A stretch of 64,000 nucleotides of DNA, taken from positions 34,153 through 98,152 of the forward strand of contig MDJM01000006.1 of the NCBI GenBank assembly GCA_001994995.1. Direction: 5' to 3'. Below, in pieces: positions 9,083-19,318 of this stretch. This stretch comes from Candidatus Parepulonipiscium sp. PG-Nuni2H_MBin01. GTDB lineage: Bacteria; Bacillota; Clostridia; Lachnospirales; Cellulosilyticaceae. The notes below the pieces were generated by a model that saw nothing but the letters and a program-made list of their open reading frames with translations, was not told the DNA's origin and ran no database searches. Each line of letters begins with the position of its first letter. Positions within the stretch are counted from its first letter, which is position 1. Position numbers and translations under genes: made by a program.

Positions 9083-10297
9083 ATGTTAAACAAAAAAACT
9101 ATCGACCAATTATCAGACCTTAAAGGTAAAAAAGTATTAGTTCGTTGCGATTTTAACGTTCCATTAAAAGATGGGGTAATCCAAAACGAAAACCGTATTA
9201 TCGGTGCATTACCAACTATTAAAAAACTTATGGAACAAGGCGCTAAAGTAATTTTATGTTCTCACCTTGGTAAACCAAAAGGCGAAGCTAAACCAGAGTT
9301 CTCTTTAGAGCCAGTAGCAAAAAGTCTTTCTAAACATTTAGGAGTAGACGTTAAGTTTGCTGATGATGATACAGTAACAAGTGCTACTACACAAGAATTA
9401 GCAAACAATCTAGCAGATGGCGAAGTTATGTTGCTTCAAAACACTAGATATAGAATTGAAGAAACTAAATATGGTAAAGATGATGCGGCAACTGAGTATG
9501 CTAAAGAACTTGCAAACCTTTGCGACTGCCAAGTATTTGTAAACGATGCGTTTGGAACTGCACACCGTGCACACTGCTCAAATGTAGGCGTAGCTAAATG
9601 TTGTGATGAAAACGTTGTAGGGTACTTGATGGAAAAAGAAATTAAATTCTTAGGTGAGTCAGTAGAAAAACCACAAAGACCTTTCGTTGCGATTTTAGGC
9701 GGAGCTAAAGTATCTGATAAAATTGGTGTTATCAATAACTTACTTGAAAAAGTTGACACTTTAATTATAGGTGGAGGTATGGCTTATACTTTCCTTAAAG
9801 CACAAGGAGAAGAAGTTGGTAATTCTCTTCTTGAAGAAGATAAAATTGAATATTCTAAAGAAATGATTGATAAAGCTAAAGCTAAAGGTGTGAAATTACT
9901 TTTACCAGTGGACCACGTAATTGGCAAAACTTTCTCAAATGACACTGAATTTAAAACTGTTGAGACTATTGAACCAGGATGGTCAGGGTTTGATATTGGG
10001 CCTGAATCAATTAAGTTATTTAATGATGCATTAGCTGGGGCTAAAACAGTAGTATGGAACGGTCCTATGGGTGTATTTGAGTTCGACAACTTTGCAACAG
10101 GAACATTAGAAGTTGGTAAAGCGGTTGCAGATTTACCAGGGGCTATTACTATCGTAGGTGGTGGAGACTCTGTAAGTGCTGTTAAACGTCTTGGAATTGC
10201 TGATAAGATGACGCACATTTCAACAGGTGGTGGAGCAAGTCTTGAGTTCTTAGAAGGTAAAGAACTTCCTGGAGTAGCTGCTGCTGATAATAAATAG
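9083..10297 (+). CDS. pgk: phosphoglycerate kinase
   Basis: 404 residues, slightly above the usual 390-400. It transfers phosphate from 1,3-bisphosphoglycerate to ADP. Seen: the N-terminal substrate site [19 protein letters not shown], the hinge region [13 protein letters not shown], nucleotide-site [12 protein letters not shown], and the C-terminal [15 protein letters not shown] with [13 protein letters not shown]. The start ATG follows GAAGGAGTT at a normal distance. Second gene of the glycolytic operon, flanked on both sides by hairpins, so its expression may be uncoupled from gapA and tpiA. Long antisense frames inside it are shadows of strong codon bias. Confidence 0.97.
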   Translation: MLNKKTIDQLSDLKGKKVLVRCDFNVPLKDGVIQNENRIIGALPTIKKLMEQGAKVILCSHLGKPKGEAKPEFSLEPVAKSLSKHLGVDVKFADDDTVTSATTQELANNLADGEVMLLQNTRYRIEETKYGKDDAATEYAKELANLCDCQVFVNDAFGTAHRAHCSNVGVAKCCDENVVGYLMEKEIKFLGESVEKPQRPFVAILGGAKVSDKIGVINNLLEKVDTLIIGGGMAYTFLKAQGEEVGNSLLEEDKIEYSKEMIDKAKAKGVKLLLPVDHVIGKTFSNDTEFKTVETIEPGWSGFDIGPESIKLFNDALAGAKTVVWNGPMGVFEFDNFATGTLEVGKAVADLPGAITIVGGGDSVSAVKRLGIADKMTHISTGGGASLEFLEGKELPGVAAADNK

Positions 10298-10308
10298 TCT
10301 AATATGTG

Positions 10309-10352
10309 CCCAACTATATCTAAGAAAAACCGTTTAGTATAGTTGGGTTTTT
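10309..10352 (+). terminator. strong intrinsic terminator between pgk and tpiA
   Basis: A perfect 10-bp stem, CCCAACTATA (10309-10318) with TATAGTTGGG (10338-10347), plus an inner CTAA/TTAG pairing, followed by five T. tpiA therefore depends on readthrough or on its own promoter, which I cannot point to convincingly. Confidence 0.8.
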
Positions 10353-10384
10353 AGAGGATAATAATAAATTAGGAGGATTTTAAT

Positions 10385-11128
10385 ATGCGTAAAAAAATTA
10401 TCGCTGGTAACTGGAAAATGAATAAAACACCTCAAGAAGCGGTGGAATTAGTAAACTCATTAAAAGATTTAATTAATACTGATAAAGTAGAAGTAGTTTT
10501 ATGTCCATCTGCTGTATGTTTAGATGCAGTGGTTAAAGCAACTGAGGGTACACACATTGGAGTAGGAGCGCAAAATATGCACTTTGAAGAAAATGGTGCT
10601 TATACAGGCGAAACTGCACCTGGTATGCTTAAAGCTATTGGTGTTGACTATGTAATTATTGGTCACTCTGAAAGAAGACAATACTTCGCAGAAACTGATG
10701 AAACTGTAAATAAAAAAGTTTTAAAAGCTTTAGAGCATGACTTAGTTCCTATTGTATGCGTGGGCGAAAGCTTAACTGAGCGCGAACAAGGTGTTACTGT
10801 GGATTTAGTAAGACTTCAAACTAAAATTGCCTTACAAGGGGTAAATGAAGCAGACGCTAAAAAAGTGGTTATTGCATATGAGCCTATTTGGGCTATTGGA
10901 ACAGGTAAAACAGCAACATCTGCTCAAGCTGAAGAAGTTTGTAAAGCTATTAGAGACGTTATAGGAGAAATTTATTCTGCTGCTGTAGCAGATGAAATTA
11001 GAATTCAATATGGCGGTTCTGTAAATGGGGCAAATGCTAACGAACTATTTAATATGGGTAACATTGATGGTGGTTTAGTAGGCGGAGCTAGTTTAAAACC
11101 AGAATTTAAAGATATTATTAACTATTAA
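10385..11128 (+). CDS. tpiA: triosephosphate isomerase
   Basis: 247 residues, a full-length TIM barrel. Interconverts dihydroxyacetone phosphate and glyceraldehyde 3-phosphate. Catalytic residues visible: Lys11 in GNWKMN, His94 in [11 protein letters not shown] and Glu166 in [11 protein letters not shown], which is followed by the flexible lid. The phosphate-binding end YGGSVNGAN and GGLVGGASL is intact. ATG preceded by TAGGAGG. It follows a strong terminator after pgk and precedes gpmI by 21 bases. Confidence 0.97.
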   Translation: MRKKIIAGNWKMNKTPQEAVELVNSLKDLINTDKVEVVLCPSAVCLDAVVKATEGTHIGVGAQNMHFEENGAYTGETAPGMLKAIGVDYVIIGHSERRQYFAETDETVNKKVLKALEHDLVPIVCVGESLTEREQGVTVDLVRLQTKIALQGVNEADAKKVVIAYEPIWAIGTGKTATSAQAEEVCKAIRDVIGEIYSAAVADEIRIQYGGSVNGANANELFNMGNIDGGLVGGASLKPEFKDIINY

Positions 11129-11149
11129 GAATAAGAAAAGGAAATTGAG

Positions 11150-12688
11150 ATGCAAAAAAAATTTACAACATTATTATTAATTTTAGATGGATTTGGTATA
11201 AGTGAAAAAGAGGAAGCTAACGCAGTAAAGCTTGCTAATAAGCCATATATAGATAGATTGATGGAAAAATATCCAACTGTAGAAGCAGCGGCTAGTGGTA
11301 TGGCAGTTGGTCTACCAGAGGGACAAATGGGAAATTCTGAAGTTGGTCACTTAAATATAGGTGCTGGGCGAGTAGTTTATCAAGAGCTTACTCGTATAAC
11401 AAAAGACATTAATGAAGGTGCTATATTAAAAAATGATGTACTAGTAGGTGCAATGGAAAATGCAAAAGCTAACAATTCTGCATTACACTTAATGGGCCTA
11501 TTGTCTGACGGTGGAGTGCATAGCCATAAAAACCATTTGTATGGATTAATTGAGATGGCAAAAAAATCAGGCGTAGAAAAAGTTTATGTGCATGCATTTA
11601 TGGATGGGCGTGATACTCCTCCATCGTCTGGTAAAGCATTTGTTAAAGAGCTACAAGCTAAAATGGATGAAATTGGCGTAGGCGAAATCGCATCTTTATC
11701 AGGTAGATACTATGCTATGGACCGAGATAATAGATGGGAAAGAGTTGAAATTGCTTATAATGCGCTTTGTAAAGGTGAAGGTGAAGAGGCTACAGATGCG
11801 GTTGCTGCTATGACAGAGTCTTATAAAAAAGATATTCTAGATGAATTCATAATGCCAACTGTTATTACTAAAGATGGCAAAGCTATTGGTCAAATTAAAG
11901 AAGGAGATTCTGTAATATTCTTTAATTTTAGACCAGATAGAGCTAGAGAAATAACTCGCGCGATTGTAGAAGAGGACTTTAAAGGATTTGAAAGAGACTT
12001 TTTCAAAACTTATTTTGTAGCGTTTACTCAATATGATGTAACTATTCATAATAAAGAAGTAGCATTCGCTCCTCAAACGTTACATCAAACATTTGGAGAA
12101 TATTTGGCGGAGCTTGGCAAAACTCAACTTAGAATTGCGGAGACTGAAAAATACGCTCATGTTACTTTCTTCTTTAATGGTGGAGTTGAACAACCTTATA
12201 AAAATGAGGACCGTATATTAGTACCATCTCCAAAAGTAGCAACATACGATTTGCAGCCAGAAATGAGTGTATTTGAAGTGGCTGATAAGCTAGAAGAGGC
12301 AATTCGTTCAAGAAAGTACGATGTAATTATTTCAAACTTTGCAAACCCTGATATGGTGGGTCATACGGGTGATTTAAAAGCTGCTATAGCGGCAGTTGAA
12401 GCTGTGGATAAAGCTGTTGCGCAAGTAATAACAGCTATTGAAGACACTGATGCACAAGCTATAATTACAGCTGATCATGGTAATGCTGACCAAATGGTTG
12501 ATTACAGTAATGGCGGGCCTTTCACTGCACATACAATCAACCCAGTTCCAGTTATTTTAGTTAACACTCATAAGGGAAGTAGCTTAAAAGAAGGCGGTAA
12601 GTTAGCAGACCTTGCTCCTACTTTGCTAGATATGATGAATGTAGCAGTGCCTGAGGAAATGTCAGGTGAGTCTTTATTAATTCACTAA
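11150..12688 (+). CDS. gpmI: 2,3-bisphosphoglycerate-independent phosphoglycerate mutase
   Basis: 512 residues, the usual length for the Mn-dependent alkaline-phosphatase-fold mutase. Interconverts 3- and 2-phosphoglycerate. Seen: metal site LLILDGFGIS (Asp13), catalytic Ser63 in GQMGNSEVGHLNIGAG, HSHKNHLYGLIEMA, DGRDTPP, GRYYAMDRDNRWER and the C-terminal metal motifs NFANPDMVGHTGD and TADHGNAD. No dPGM gene is seen in the window. It shares a transcript with tpiA (21 bases apart) and is separated from eno by a complex hairpin region. Confidence 0.97.
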   Translation: MQKKFTTLLLILDGFGISEKEEANAVKLANKPYIDRLMEKYPTVEAAASGMAVGLPEGQMGNSEVGHLNIGAGRVVYQELTRITKDINEGAILKNDVLVGAMENAKANNSALHLMGLLSDGGVHSHKNHLYGLIEMAKKSGVEKVYVHAFMDGRDTPPSSGKAFVKELQAKMDEIGVGEIASLSGRYYAMDRDNRWERVEIAYNALCKGEGEEATDAVAAMTESYKKDILDEFIMPTVITKDGKAIGQIKEGDSVIFFNFRPDRAREITRAIVEEDFKGFERDFFKTYFVAFTQYDVTIHNKEVAFAPQTLHQTFGEYLAELGKTQLRIAETEKYAHVTFFFNGGVEQPYKNEDRILVPSPKVATYDLQPEMSVFEVADKLEEAIRSRKYDVIISNFANPDMVGHTGDLKAAIAAVEAVDKAVAQVITAIEDTDAQAIITADHGNADQMVDYSNGGPFTAHTINPVPVILVNTHKGSSLKEGGKLADLAPTLLDMMNVAVPEEMSGESLLIH

Positions 12689-12710
12689 AATCATAGATAA
12701 ATGGTAGGCT

Positions 12711-12796
12711 AGATATAGCTATTTTACCTAAACTTGTTAATTGTCAAATATTATATGTAAAAAATAGCTATATCTTTTAGAGATATGGCTATTTTT
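12711..12796 (+). terminator. gpmI-eno terminator with a competing upstream arm (attenuator-like)
   Basis: The terminator stem is 12761-12775 with 12781-12795 (14 of 15 pairs plus one wobble, TTTAG-type loop, then T-run). A third arm, AGATATAGCTATTTT at 12711-12725, is the exact reverse complement of 12761-12775, so it can form an alternative 15-bp helix that excludes the terminator. Confidence 0.65.
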
Positions 12797-12797
12797 C

Positions 12798-12806
12798 TGG
12801 TATAAT
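12798..12806 (+). promoter_or_regulatory. extended -10 promoter for eno
   Basis: TGG followed by TATAAT (12801-12806), about 60 bases before the eno start and directly after the gpmI terminator. The -35 region is poor, consistent with an extended -10 element. Confidence 0.5.
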
Positions 12807-12837
12807 TTATGAAAATGAGGGAAAGCTATAAATGTAA

Positions 12838-14196
<1,359 letters not shown>

Positions 14197-14310
14197 TTAT
14201 TTATTAGATAATGTGACGTTGCATTAGCTTACGCTGTGAGTACAGCACAAACTTTAACCTTTTACAATCTATTAAGCTAAGGTCGTTACGTAACGTAAGT
14301 AATCATAACA

Positions 14311-14350
14311 AAAAAGTTTGCCTCATAGATGTTATGGGGCAAACTTTTTG
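14311..14350. terminator. bidirectional terminator between eno and pdaA
   Basis: AAAAAGTTTGCC...CATA (14311-14327) pairs with TATGGGGCAAACTTTTT (14333-14349). A-run and T-run on opposite sides suit termination of the two convergent genes. Confidence 0.8.
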
Positions 14351-14354
14351 TGGT

Positions 14355-15239
14355 TTATAAAGCAGGTTCAGCACTTTCAGTACTATCATCAGCGCTATCC
14401 GCAGTATCTTCACTTTCAGTATTGTCATCACTTTCAGCATTATCATCCAAATCCTTAAGCTCTTTACTTTCTTTTGCCCCTGGATAAGGCCATAATTCAA
14501 ACGTGTAACCTTGAGCTTTAGCATCTTTTATTACATCTCCTAAAATTTGTGCATTAGTTTTAGATACCGCATGCAATAAAATGATTGCGCCATTATGGAA
14601 ATTTTCAGAAATCAATTTTCTAGCATTAGTAGGATCTGGTTGTTTATTAACATCAAAATCGGCATAAGCAAAACTCCAGAAAATAGTTTGGTAACCTAAA
14701 TCTTTAGTCATAGCTAATGATTTTTGAGAATAGTGACCCATAGGTGGTCTAAATAATTTAACCATACTTTTGCCCGTTATTTTCTCATACTTGTCTTCAA
14801 CGTCTTTAAATTCCAGAGCAAAGTCACGTGCATTAATTGCGTATTTTGGCATAGAAGGATGATGGTGAGAATGATTTACTACTAAATGACCTTCATCTAC
14901 CATTCTGGTGATAAGGTCAGCATTGTCTGCAAGATAAGGCGAAGTTACAAAAAATATTGCTGGTACATCATTTTCTTTAAGTGAATCTAAAATAGCACCT
15001 GTTTGACCATTTTCATACCCCTCATCAAATGTTAAATATAATACTGGTTTTTCCGTATCACCTACGTAGTAAGCATCATAATCTTCAAGCTTATATGATA
15101 GCTTATCATTAACACGTGGGGTCTTATGGTCTTTTTCTCGAACTATCCACCAGTCTACCTTTGTGTTATCAAGTCCGCTAGCATATACGATTATGGGCAG
15201 TAGCATAACAATCGTTATTAATATAGCTTTACTTTTCAT
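14355..15239 (-). CDS. pdaA: PdaA-type polysaccharide deacetylase (spore cortex)
   Basis: 294 residues. N-terminal signal/anchor (ILITIVMLLPIIVYA, residues 6-20), then a NodB domain with the PdaA-specific motif TFDEGYENG (Asp72), HSHHHPS (His123, His127) and RPPMGHYS. In Bacillus, PdaA deacetylates N-acetylmuramic acid as the first step of muramic-lactam formation in spore cortex; the TFDEGYENG form rather than TFDDGP supports this subgroup. The last 30 residues are an Asp/Glu/Ser/Thr low-complexity tail, not part of the catalytic fold. It sits next to the spoIIA operon, in line with a sporulation role. Confidence 0.85.
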   Translation of the reverse strand: MKSKAILITIVMLLPIIVYASGLDNTKVDWWIVREKDHKTPRVNDKLSYKLEDYDAYYVGDTEKPVLYLTFDEGYENGQTGAILDSLKENDVPAIFFVTSPYLADNADLITRMVDEGHLVVNHSHHHPSMPKYAINARDFALEFKDVEDKYEKITGKSMVKLFRPPMGHYSQKSLAMTKDLGYQTIFWSFAYADFDVNKQPDPTNARKLISENFHNGAIILLHAVSKTNAQILGDVIKDAKAQGYTFELWPYPGAKESKELKDLDDNAESDDNTESEDTADSADDSTESAEPAL

Positions 15240-15298
15240 CTCAATCTTCCTTTCGATATTATTATTCTATTAGTGTTCCCTATTAATCAAAATATATA

Positions 15299-15328
15299 TT
15301 GACATGATGTGGTAATTGCTTATACAAT
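15299..15328 (+). promoter_or_regulatory. sigma-A-type promoter for the ATP-grasp/spoIIA cluster
   Basis: TTGACA (15299-15304), 18-bp spacer, TACAAT (15323-15328), 29 bp before the ATP-grasp gene. A sigma-H promoter for spoIIA itself was not identified. Confidence 0.6.
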
Positions 15329-15356
15329 AGGGCTAAATTAAAAGGAGGTAATTATT

Positions 15357-16244
15357 ATGAAAGGTGTTTTAATTTATAATGGATTTCTAGAAAGTACCAA
15401 GTTTAAAGAGATACACTCATTATACGTACAAGAAGCTATAGGGCTAGGACTTAAGCTAGAGTGCCTAGGAACGGATAAAATTTACAATAATAAACAGTTT
15501 ATTCAGCAGTTAGTCAGACAATATGATTTTGGGTTATTTCTAGATAAAGATATATTATTAGCCAAACATTTAGAAGAATATGGGCTAAAGCTATTTAACT
15601 GCGCGCAAGTGATAGAGATATGTGATAATAAAGCGCTAACCCAACAAGTTTTAGAACCCTATGGTATTAAGATGCCTAAGACAGTGGTAGCGCCTCTTAT
15701 ATTTGAAAACACCAAATATATCGATAACTGGATAGAGAGTTTAGAAAATTACTTAAGTTATCCTATTGTAGTAAAGGAAAGTTTTGGTTCCTTTGGTGAG
15801 CAAGTATATATTGCAACTGATAGGGAACAACTAACTCAGTTAAGAAAAAAAATAATTTACAAACCTCATATATACCAACAATTTATAAGTAGCAGTTTTG
15901 GTCGGGATTTACGGATAAATGTAATAGGTGATAAAGTAGTAGCATCAATGCTTAGAACCTCCAACGATTTTAGAGCAAATATTAGCTTAGGAGGTAAAAT
16001 GGAGCCGTTTACTCCCGAAAATTCATACATTGAGTTAGCTATACAAGTAGCTAAAATATTAAAATCTGACTTTATTGGAGTGGATATATTGTTTGATAAA
16101 GAGCCAATTTTATGCGAAGTCAATTCCAATGCGCATATAATAAGTATTCAGCAGTGTTGTGGTATCAATATTGCTAAACTTATTTTGAAACATATTATTG
16201 ACAAAATTTGTAAAATAAGTTATTCTAATGAAGAAGACTTTTAA
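15357..16244 (+). CDS. ATP-grasp ligase, RimK-like
   Basis: 295 residues. The central and C-terminal parts show an ATP-grasp fold: IVVKESFGSFGEQVYIA (nucleotide-binding Lys and Gly-rich loop), YQQFISSSFGRDLRINVIGDKVVASMLR, and the metal site FIGVDILF...LCEVNSNAH. This matches the RimK/alpha-L-glutamate ligase branch, which forms amide bonds with amino acids or peptides; the acceptor here is unknown. ATG follows AAAGGAGGT. It ends 13 bases before spoIIAA and shares its strand, so it is probably cotranscribed with the forespore sigma operon. Confidence 0.75.
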   Translation: MKGVLIYNGFLESTKFKEIHSLYVQEAIGLGLKLECLGTDKIYNNKQFIQQLVRQYDFGLFLDKDILLAKHLEEYGLKLFNCAQVIEICDNKALTQQVLEPYGIKMPKTVVAPLIFENTKYIDNWIESLENYLSYPIVVKESFGSFGEQVYIATDREQLTQLRKKIIYKPHIYQQFISSSFGRDLRINVIGDKVVASMLRTSNDFRANISLGGKMEPFTPENSYIELAIQVAKILKSDFIGVDILFDKEPILCEVNSNAHIISIQQCCGINIAKLILKHIIDKICKISYSNEEDF

Positions 16245-16257
16245 TAGGAGGTTACCT

Positions 16258-16587
16258 ATGATTACACAAATAAAAAACAATGTTTTATGTGTAACGCTAG
16301 ATGGTGAAATTGATAGCTATACAGCGTCACATATAAGAGAAGAAGTAGACCGCCTTTTTCAGATAAATAGGCTCACTCATATTATTTTCGATTTTGAAAA
16401 CGTTACTTTTATGGATAGTTCAGGGATTGGGTTGCTTATGGGCAGATATAGAAACGTAGCTATTGGTGGTGGACAAGTTGTTCTGATTAAAGTGCGCCCT
16501 GAAATTGATAAGGTTATGAAATTATCTGGAATATATAAGCTTATTAAAAATTATACTGATGAAAAAGATGCTTTGGCACATCTTTAG
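16258..16587 (+). CDS. spoIIAA: anti-anti-sigma factor SpoIIAA
   Basis: 109 residues from ATG 16258, chosen because TAGGAGGT precedes it; the in-frame ATG at 16228 would overlap the upstream gene. A STAS-domain protein with the phospho-acceptor loop FMDSSGIGLLMGRY, Ser54 corresponding to Bacillus Ser58. Dephosphorylated SpoIIAA binds SpoIIAB and frees sigma-F in the forespore. It is followed after 18 bases by spoIIAB and then sigF, the classic order. Confidence 0.95.
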   Translation: MITQIKNNVLCVTLDGEIDSYTASHIREEVDRLFQINRLTHIIFDFENVTFMDSSGIGLLMGRYRNVAIGGGQVVLIKVRPEIDKVMKLSGIYKLIKNYTDEKDALAHL

Positions 16588-16605
16588 ATAGAAAGGAAGT
16601 AGGAT

Positions 16606-17028
16606 ATGGATTTAAACGAAATAAGTATTAAGTTTAGAAGCTTACCACAAAATGTCTCATTTGCTAGAGCGACTTTAGGTGCATTTTTGACGCAAGTGGA
16701 GCCTACAGTAGAGGAGCTATATGATATTAAGATGGCTCTTTCAGAAGCAGTTACAAATGCTATAATTCATGGTTATGAAGGTAATGGCGAACAGTATGTA
16801 GAAGTTAAATGTAGTTATAATAATGAGAAGGAAATCGTAATTTCGGTTAAAGATACGGGTAAGGGTATAGCAGATATTGAGCAAGCTAAAACAGCACTTT
16901 TCACCACTATGCCAGGTGAGGAAAGAGCAGGGCTTGGTTTTACTGTAATGGAGTCGGTTGTAGATAAAGTAGATGTTGAATCGACTGTATCGGTGGGAAC
17001 AACAATTACGCTACATACCAAATTGTAA
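16606..17028 (+). CDS. spoIIAB: anti-sigma-F factor / serine kinase SpoIIAB
   Basis: 140 residues, a GHKL-type ATPase. N-box EAVTNAIIHGY (about 46-56), G1 box DTGKGI and G2 box ERAGLGFTVME are present. It sequesters sigma-F and phosphorylates SpoIIAA, keeping forespore transcription off before septation. The ATG follows AGAAAGGAAG. Spacing of 18 bases from spoIIAA and 15 to sigF supports one mRNA. Confidence 0.96.
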   Translation: MDLNEISIKFRSLPQNVSFARATLGAFLTQVEPTVEELYDIKMALSEAVTNAIIHGYEGNGEQYVEVKCSYNNEKEIVISVKDTGKGIADIEQAKTALFTTMPGEERAGLGFTVMESVVDKVDVESTVSVGTTITLHTKL

Positions 17029-17043
17029 TTAGGTGGTGAGACA

Positions 17044-17871
17044 TTGGAAGAAGAGAAATTAGACCATACAAAAGATATTAAATTGGTTCTTGATACGAAT
17101 GAAGAGCTAGTTGGTCATGCTGTGGAAGTGGATGAGAAGTTAGAGCGTACAAGAGAACTTATTGTAAAGGCTCAGCAAGGTTCCGAAACTGAAAGGGCTA
17201 GAGCTAAAGAAGTATTAGTAGAAGAAAATATAGGTTTAGTTTGGAGTCTGGTCAAACGTTTTTCTAATAGAGGATATGATTTAGATGACTTATTTCAAGT
17301 TGGTAGTATTGGACTGTTAAAAAGTATTGAAAAGTTCGATTTGCATTTCAATGTGAAGTTCTCAACATATGCTGTTCCTATGATTGTAGGGGAAATAAAG
17401 CGCTTTCTGCGAGATGATGGTATGATTAAAGTAAGTAGAACATTAAAGGAGATTGCATATAAGGCGCACTTAGCTAAAGCAGAGTTAATTAGGGAGCTTG
17501 ACCGAGAACCCACTATTAATGAAATTGCTTTAGTATTAGACATTCCTGTGGAGGAAGTTGCAGTAGCGCTTGAAGCTAATGCTGAGGTTGAGTCTTTAAA
17601 TGTAATTATTCATCATGGTGAAGGTAAACCTATTACTTTAGAGGACAAGCTTGACCAGTCTCCAAAAGAACAGAATAACTTGCTTGACCACATTTTGATA
17701 AAACAGTTAATTAATGAACTAGATGATTTAGAAAAGACTGTTATTACCTATCGTTATTTTGAGGATAGGACTCAAACTGAGATAGCCCAGATGCTCAACA
17801 TATCTCAAGTTCAAGTATCTAGAATTGAAAAACGAATATTAAGAAAAATGAGAGATATGATACAGATATGA
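17044..17871 (+). CDS. sigF: forespore sigma factor F (SpoIIAC)
   Basis: 275 residues from a TTG start (17044) placed behind TTAGGTGGTGAG. Slightly longer than Bacillus sigma-F because of an acidic N-terminal extension of about 20 residues. Seen: region 2 (NIGLVWSLVKRF, DLDDLFQVGSIGLLKSIEKFD, FSTYAVPMIVGEIKRFLRDDG), region 3 (VSRTLKEIAYKA), and region 4 (QTEIAQMLNISQVQVSRIEKRIL). RDDGMIKVSR is diagnostic for the sigma-F/G/B group. Its position after spoIIAA-spoIIAB settles F over G. Expected to be the first compartment-specific sigma factor of sporulation. Confidence 0.95.
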   Translation: MEEEKLDHTKDIKLVLDTNEELVGHAVEVDEKLERTRELIVKAQQGSETERARAKEVLVEENIGLVWSLVKRFSNRGYDLDDLFQVGSIGLLKSIEKFDLHFNVKFSTYAVPMIVGEIKRFLRDDGMIKVSRTLKEIAYKAHLAKAELIRELDREPTINEIALVLDIPVEEVAVALEANAEVESLNVIIHHGEGKPITLEDKLDQSPKEQNNLLDHILIKQLINELDDLEKTVITYRYFEDRTQTEIAQMLNISQVQVSRIEKRILRKMRDMIQI

Positions 17872-17906
17872 GGATGCCTAAATAATTATTTAGGTATCCT
17901 TTTATT
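17871..17906 (+). terminator. terminator of the spoIIA operon
   Basis: GGATGCCTAAATA pairs with TATTTAGGTATCC-type sequence (about 13 bp, one wobble), followed by TTTTATT. The sigF stop lies at the foot of the stem. Confidence 0.75.
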
Positions 17907-17944
17907 GCTTTATTATTATTTTATTGTTATTATTTTTGGTATTT

Positions 17945-18622
17945 TTAATATAAAATTCTTACGCCCTTAACATAATTCTCACTATAATAACTGCTATTTA
18001 GGTCACTAATAGTAACCCCATTAGTCATATCGGAATGAATAAAGTTATCATCATTAATATAAATACCAACATGAGAAATAGTACCGTTATTACCCGTATC
18101 AAAAAATACTAAATCGCCCATCTGAAGTTCATCTTTTTCGATAGTAAGACCATCATTAGCTTGATTATATGATACGCGGCTAAGCTCAATGTCAAAAGTG
18201 TCATATATCTGTTGAGTAAAGCCTGAACAATCCACACCATTACTTAAACTTGTACCTCCCCAAACGTATGGAGTTCCAAGAAATGTTAATCCATAGCTCA
18301 CTATATCTTGGGGACTAGTTGCAACAATAGGGATAAGGTCTGCATAAGCAACTTCCACATAATCTTGATAAATCCAACCGATTTCATCTTTATAACTAAT
18401 TTGATACCAGCTATCACTTTTTCCAAGCACCCTAATATCATCTTTATTCACCTTAGCTACTATTCCAGCATTTAAATTAGGGTGTGTGCGTACATTTACT
18501 GACTTAGAATTAACAATGCCAGCTAAACCCAAGGCATCAGAGAAAATTCTTTGTTGTTCTTGTCCATATGTTGGGATGGTAAATAAACCAGCCAAACAAA
18601 ATCCTAGTAAAACCCGTCTCAT
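17945..18622 (-). CDS. secreted SH3b-NlpC/P60 cell-wall endopeptidase
   Basis: 225 residues. A short signal peptide (RRVLLGFCLAGLFTIPTYG) ends near residue 20. An SH3b domain follows at about 33-92 (SVNVRTHPNLNAGIVAKV, GWIYQDYVEV), then the NlpC/P60 domain with the catalytic Cys in NGVDCSGFTQQIY, His in ISHVGIYIN and the third polar residue in NFIHSDM. The family cleaves gamma-D-Glu-diaminopimelate bonds in peptidoglycan stem peptides. Placement beside sporulation genes hints at, but does not prove, a role in spore morphogenesis or germination. Confidence 0.9.
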   Translation of the reverse strand: MRRVLLGFCLAGLFTIPTYGQEQQRIFSDALGLAGIVNSKSVNVRTHPNLNAGIVAKVNKDDIRVLGKSDSWYQISYKDEIGWIYQDYVEVAYADLIPIVATSPQDIVSYGLTFLGTPYVWGGTSLSNGVDCSGFTQQIYDTFDIELSRVSYNQANDGLTIEKDELQMGDLVFFDTGNNGTISHVGIYINDDNFIHSDMTNGVTISDLNSSYYSENYVKGVRILY

Positions 18623-18749
18623 ATTATCTCCTTTGTATTTGTTGAAAAATTATCATTTATAATTATGGCAAGTTTTTTTAAACTTTATACAAATAAATAC
18701 AAGAAATTTTTTCCATGTTTATATTTACTTGCAATTAAGTCGAGCCAAA

Positions 18750-19238
18750 TTACCAGTTAAACCGATGTAATTGCCCCTCGGTTTCTAACGAAGCAAATCC
18801 TTGTTGGCGTAAAGCTTCATATAGCACTATAGCTACAGCATTAGAGAGATTTAACGACCTAATGCTCTCAAGCATTGGGATACGAATAGACGTATCTTTG
18901 TAATTTAATAAAATTTCCTCCGGTATGCCCGCACTTTCCTTTCCAAACATTATAAACCCATCTTTATCATAAGCTACATCTACATAAGTTTGTTTGGCCT
19001 TAGTAGTAGCCATATATAAAGAAGCGTTTGGATTTTTATATAGAAATTCTTCAAAATTCTTATATACAATTAAGTCAATATCCTTCCAATAATCTAACCC
19101 GGCTCGTCTAACGCTTTTTTCGTTTAAATCAAATCCTAGTGGCTCAATCAAATGCAGTGTACTCCCCGTGGCCACACAACTTCGGCCTATATTAGCAGTG
19201 TTTTGAGGAATTTCTGGTTCTAGTAGTACAATATTCAT
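18750..19238 (-). CDS. trmL: tRNA (cytidine/uridine-34-2'-O)-methyltransferase TrmL
   Basis: 162 residues, the normal length for this minimal SPOUT enzyme. Motifs: MNIVLLEPEIPQNTANIGR, HLIEPLGF, MFGKESAGIPEEIL, IPMLESIRSLNLSNAVAIVLYEALRQ, which forms the trefoil-knot S-adenosylmethionine site. TrmL methylates the wobble ribose of tRNA(Leu) in E. coli; substrate here is by homology. ATG preceded by AAGGAGTT. It is divergent from ilvC, with about 140 bases between. Confidence 0.93.
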   Translation of the reverse strand: MNIVLLEPEIPQNTANIGRSCVATGSTLHLIEPLGFDLNEKSVRRAGLDYWKDIDLIVYKNFEEFLYKNPNASLYMATTKAKQTYVDVAYDKDGFIMFGKESAGIPEEILLNYKDTSIRIPMLESIRSLNLSNAVAIVLYEALRQQGFASLETEGQLHRFNW

Positions 19239-19299
19239 AGTAACTCCTTAAAATTATTTGTATACATAATACCATAAATAAATGGGCAAAAATAGGATA

Positions 19300-19314
19300 A
19301 ATTTTCAAAATTTT
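19300..19314 (+). promoter_or_regulatory. CodY-like box upstream of ilvC
   Basis: AATTTTCAAAATTTT differs from the CodY consensus AATTTTCWGAAAATT at three of fifteen positions and ends 4 bases before the -35 element. CodY classically controls ilv/leu operons in Firmicutes. AT-richness makes chance likeness real. Confidence 0.4.
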
Positions 19315-19318
19315 TGTA

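Noticed and set aside
9436..10218. Two long minus-strand frames opposite pgk
   Set aside because: They are shadows of strong codon bias in pgk; no ribosome sites, Ser/Thr/Leu-rich composition typical of antisense frames.
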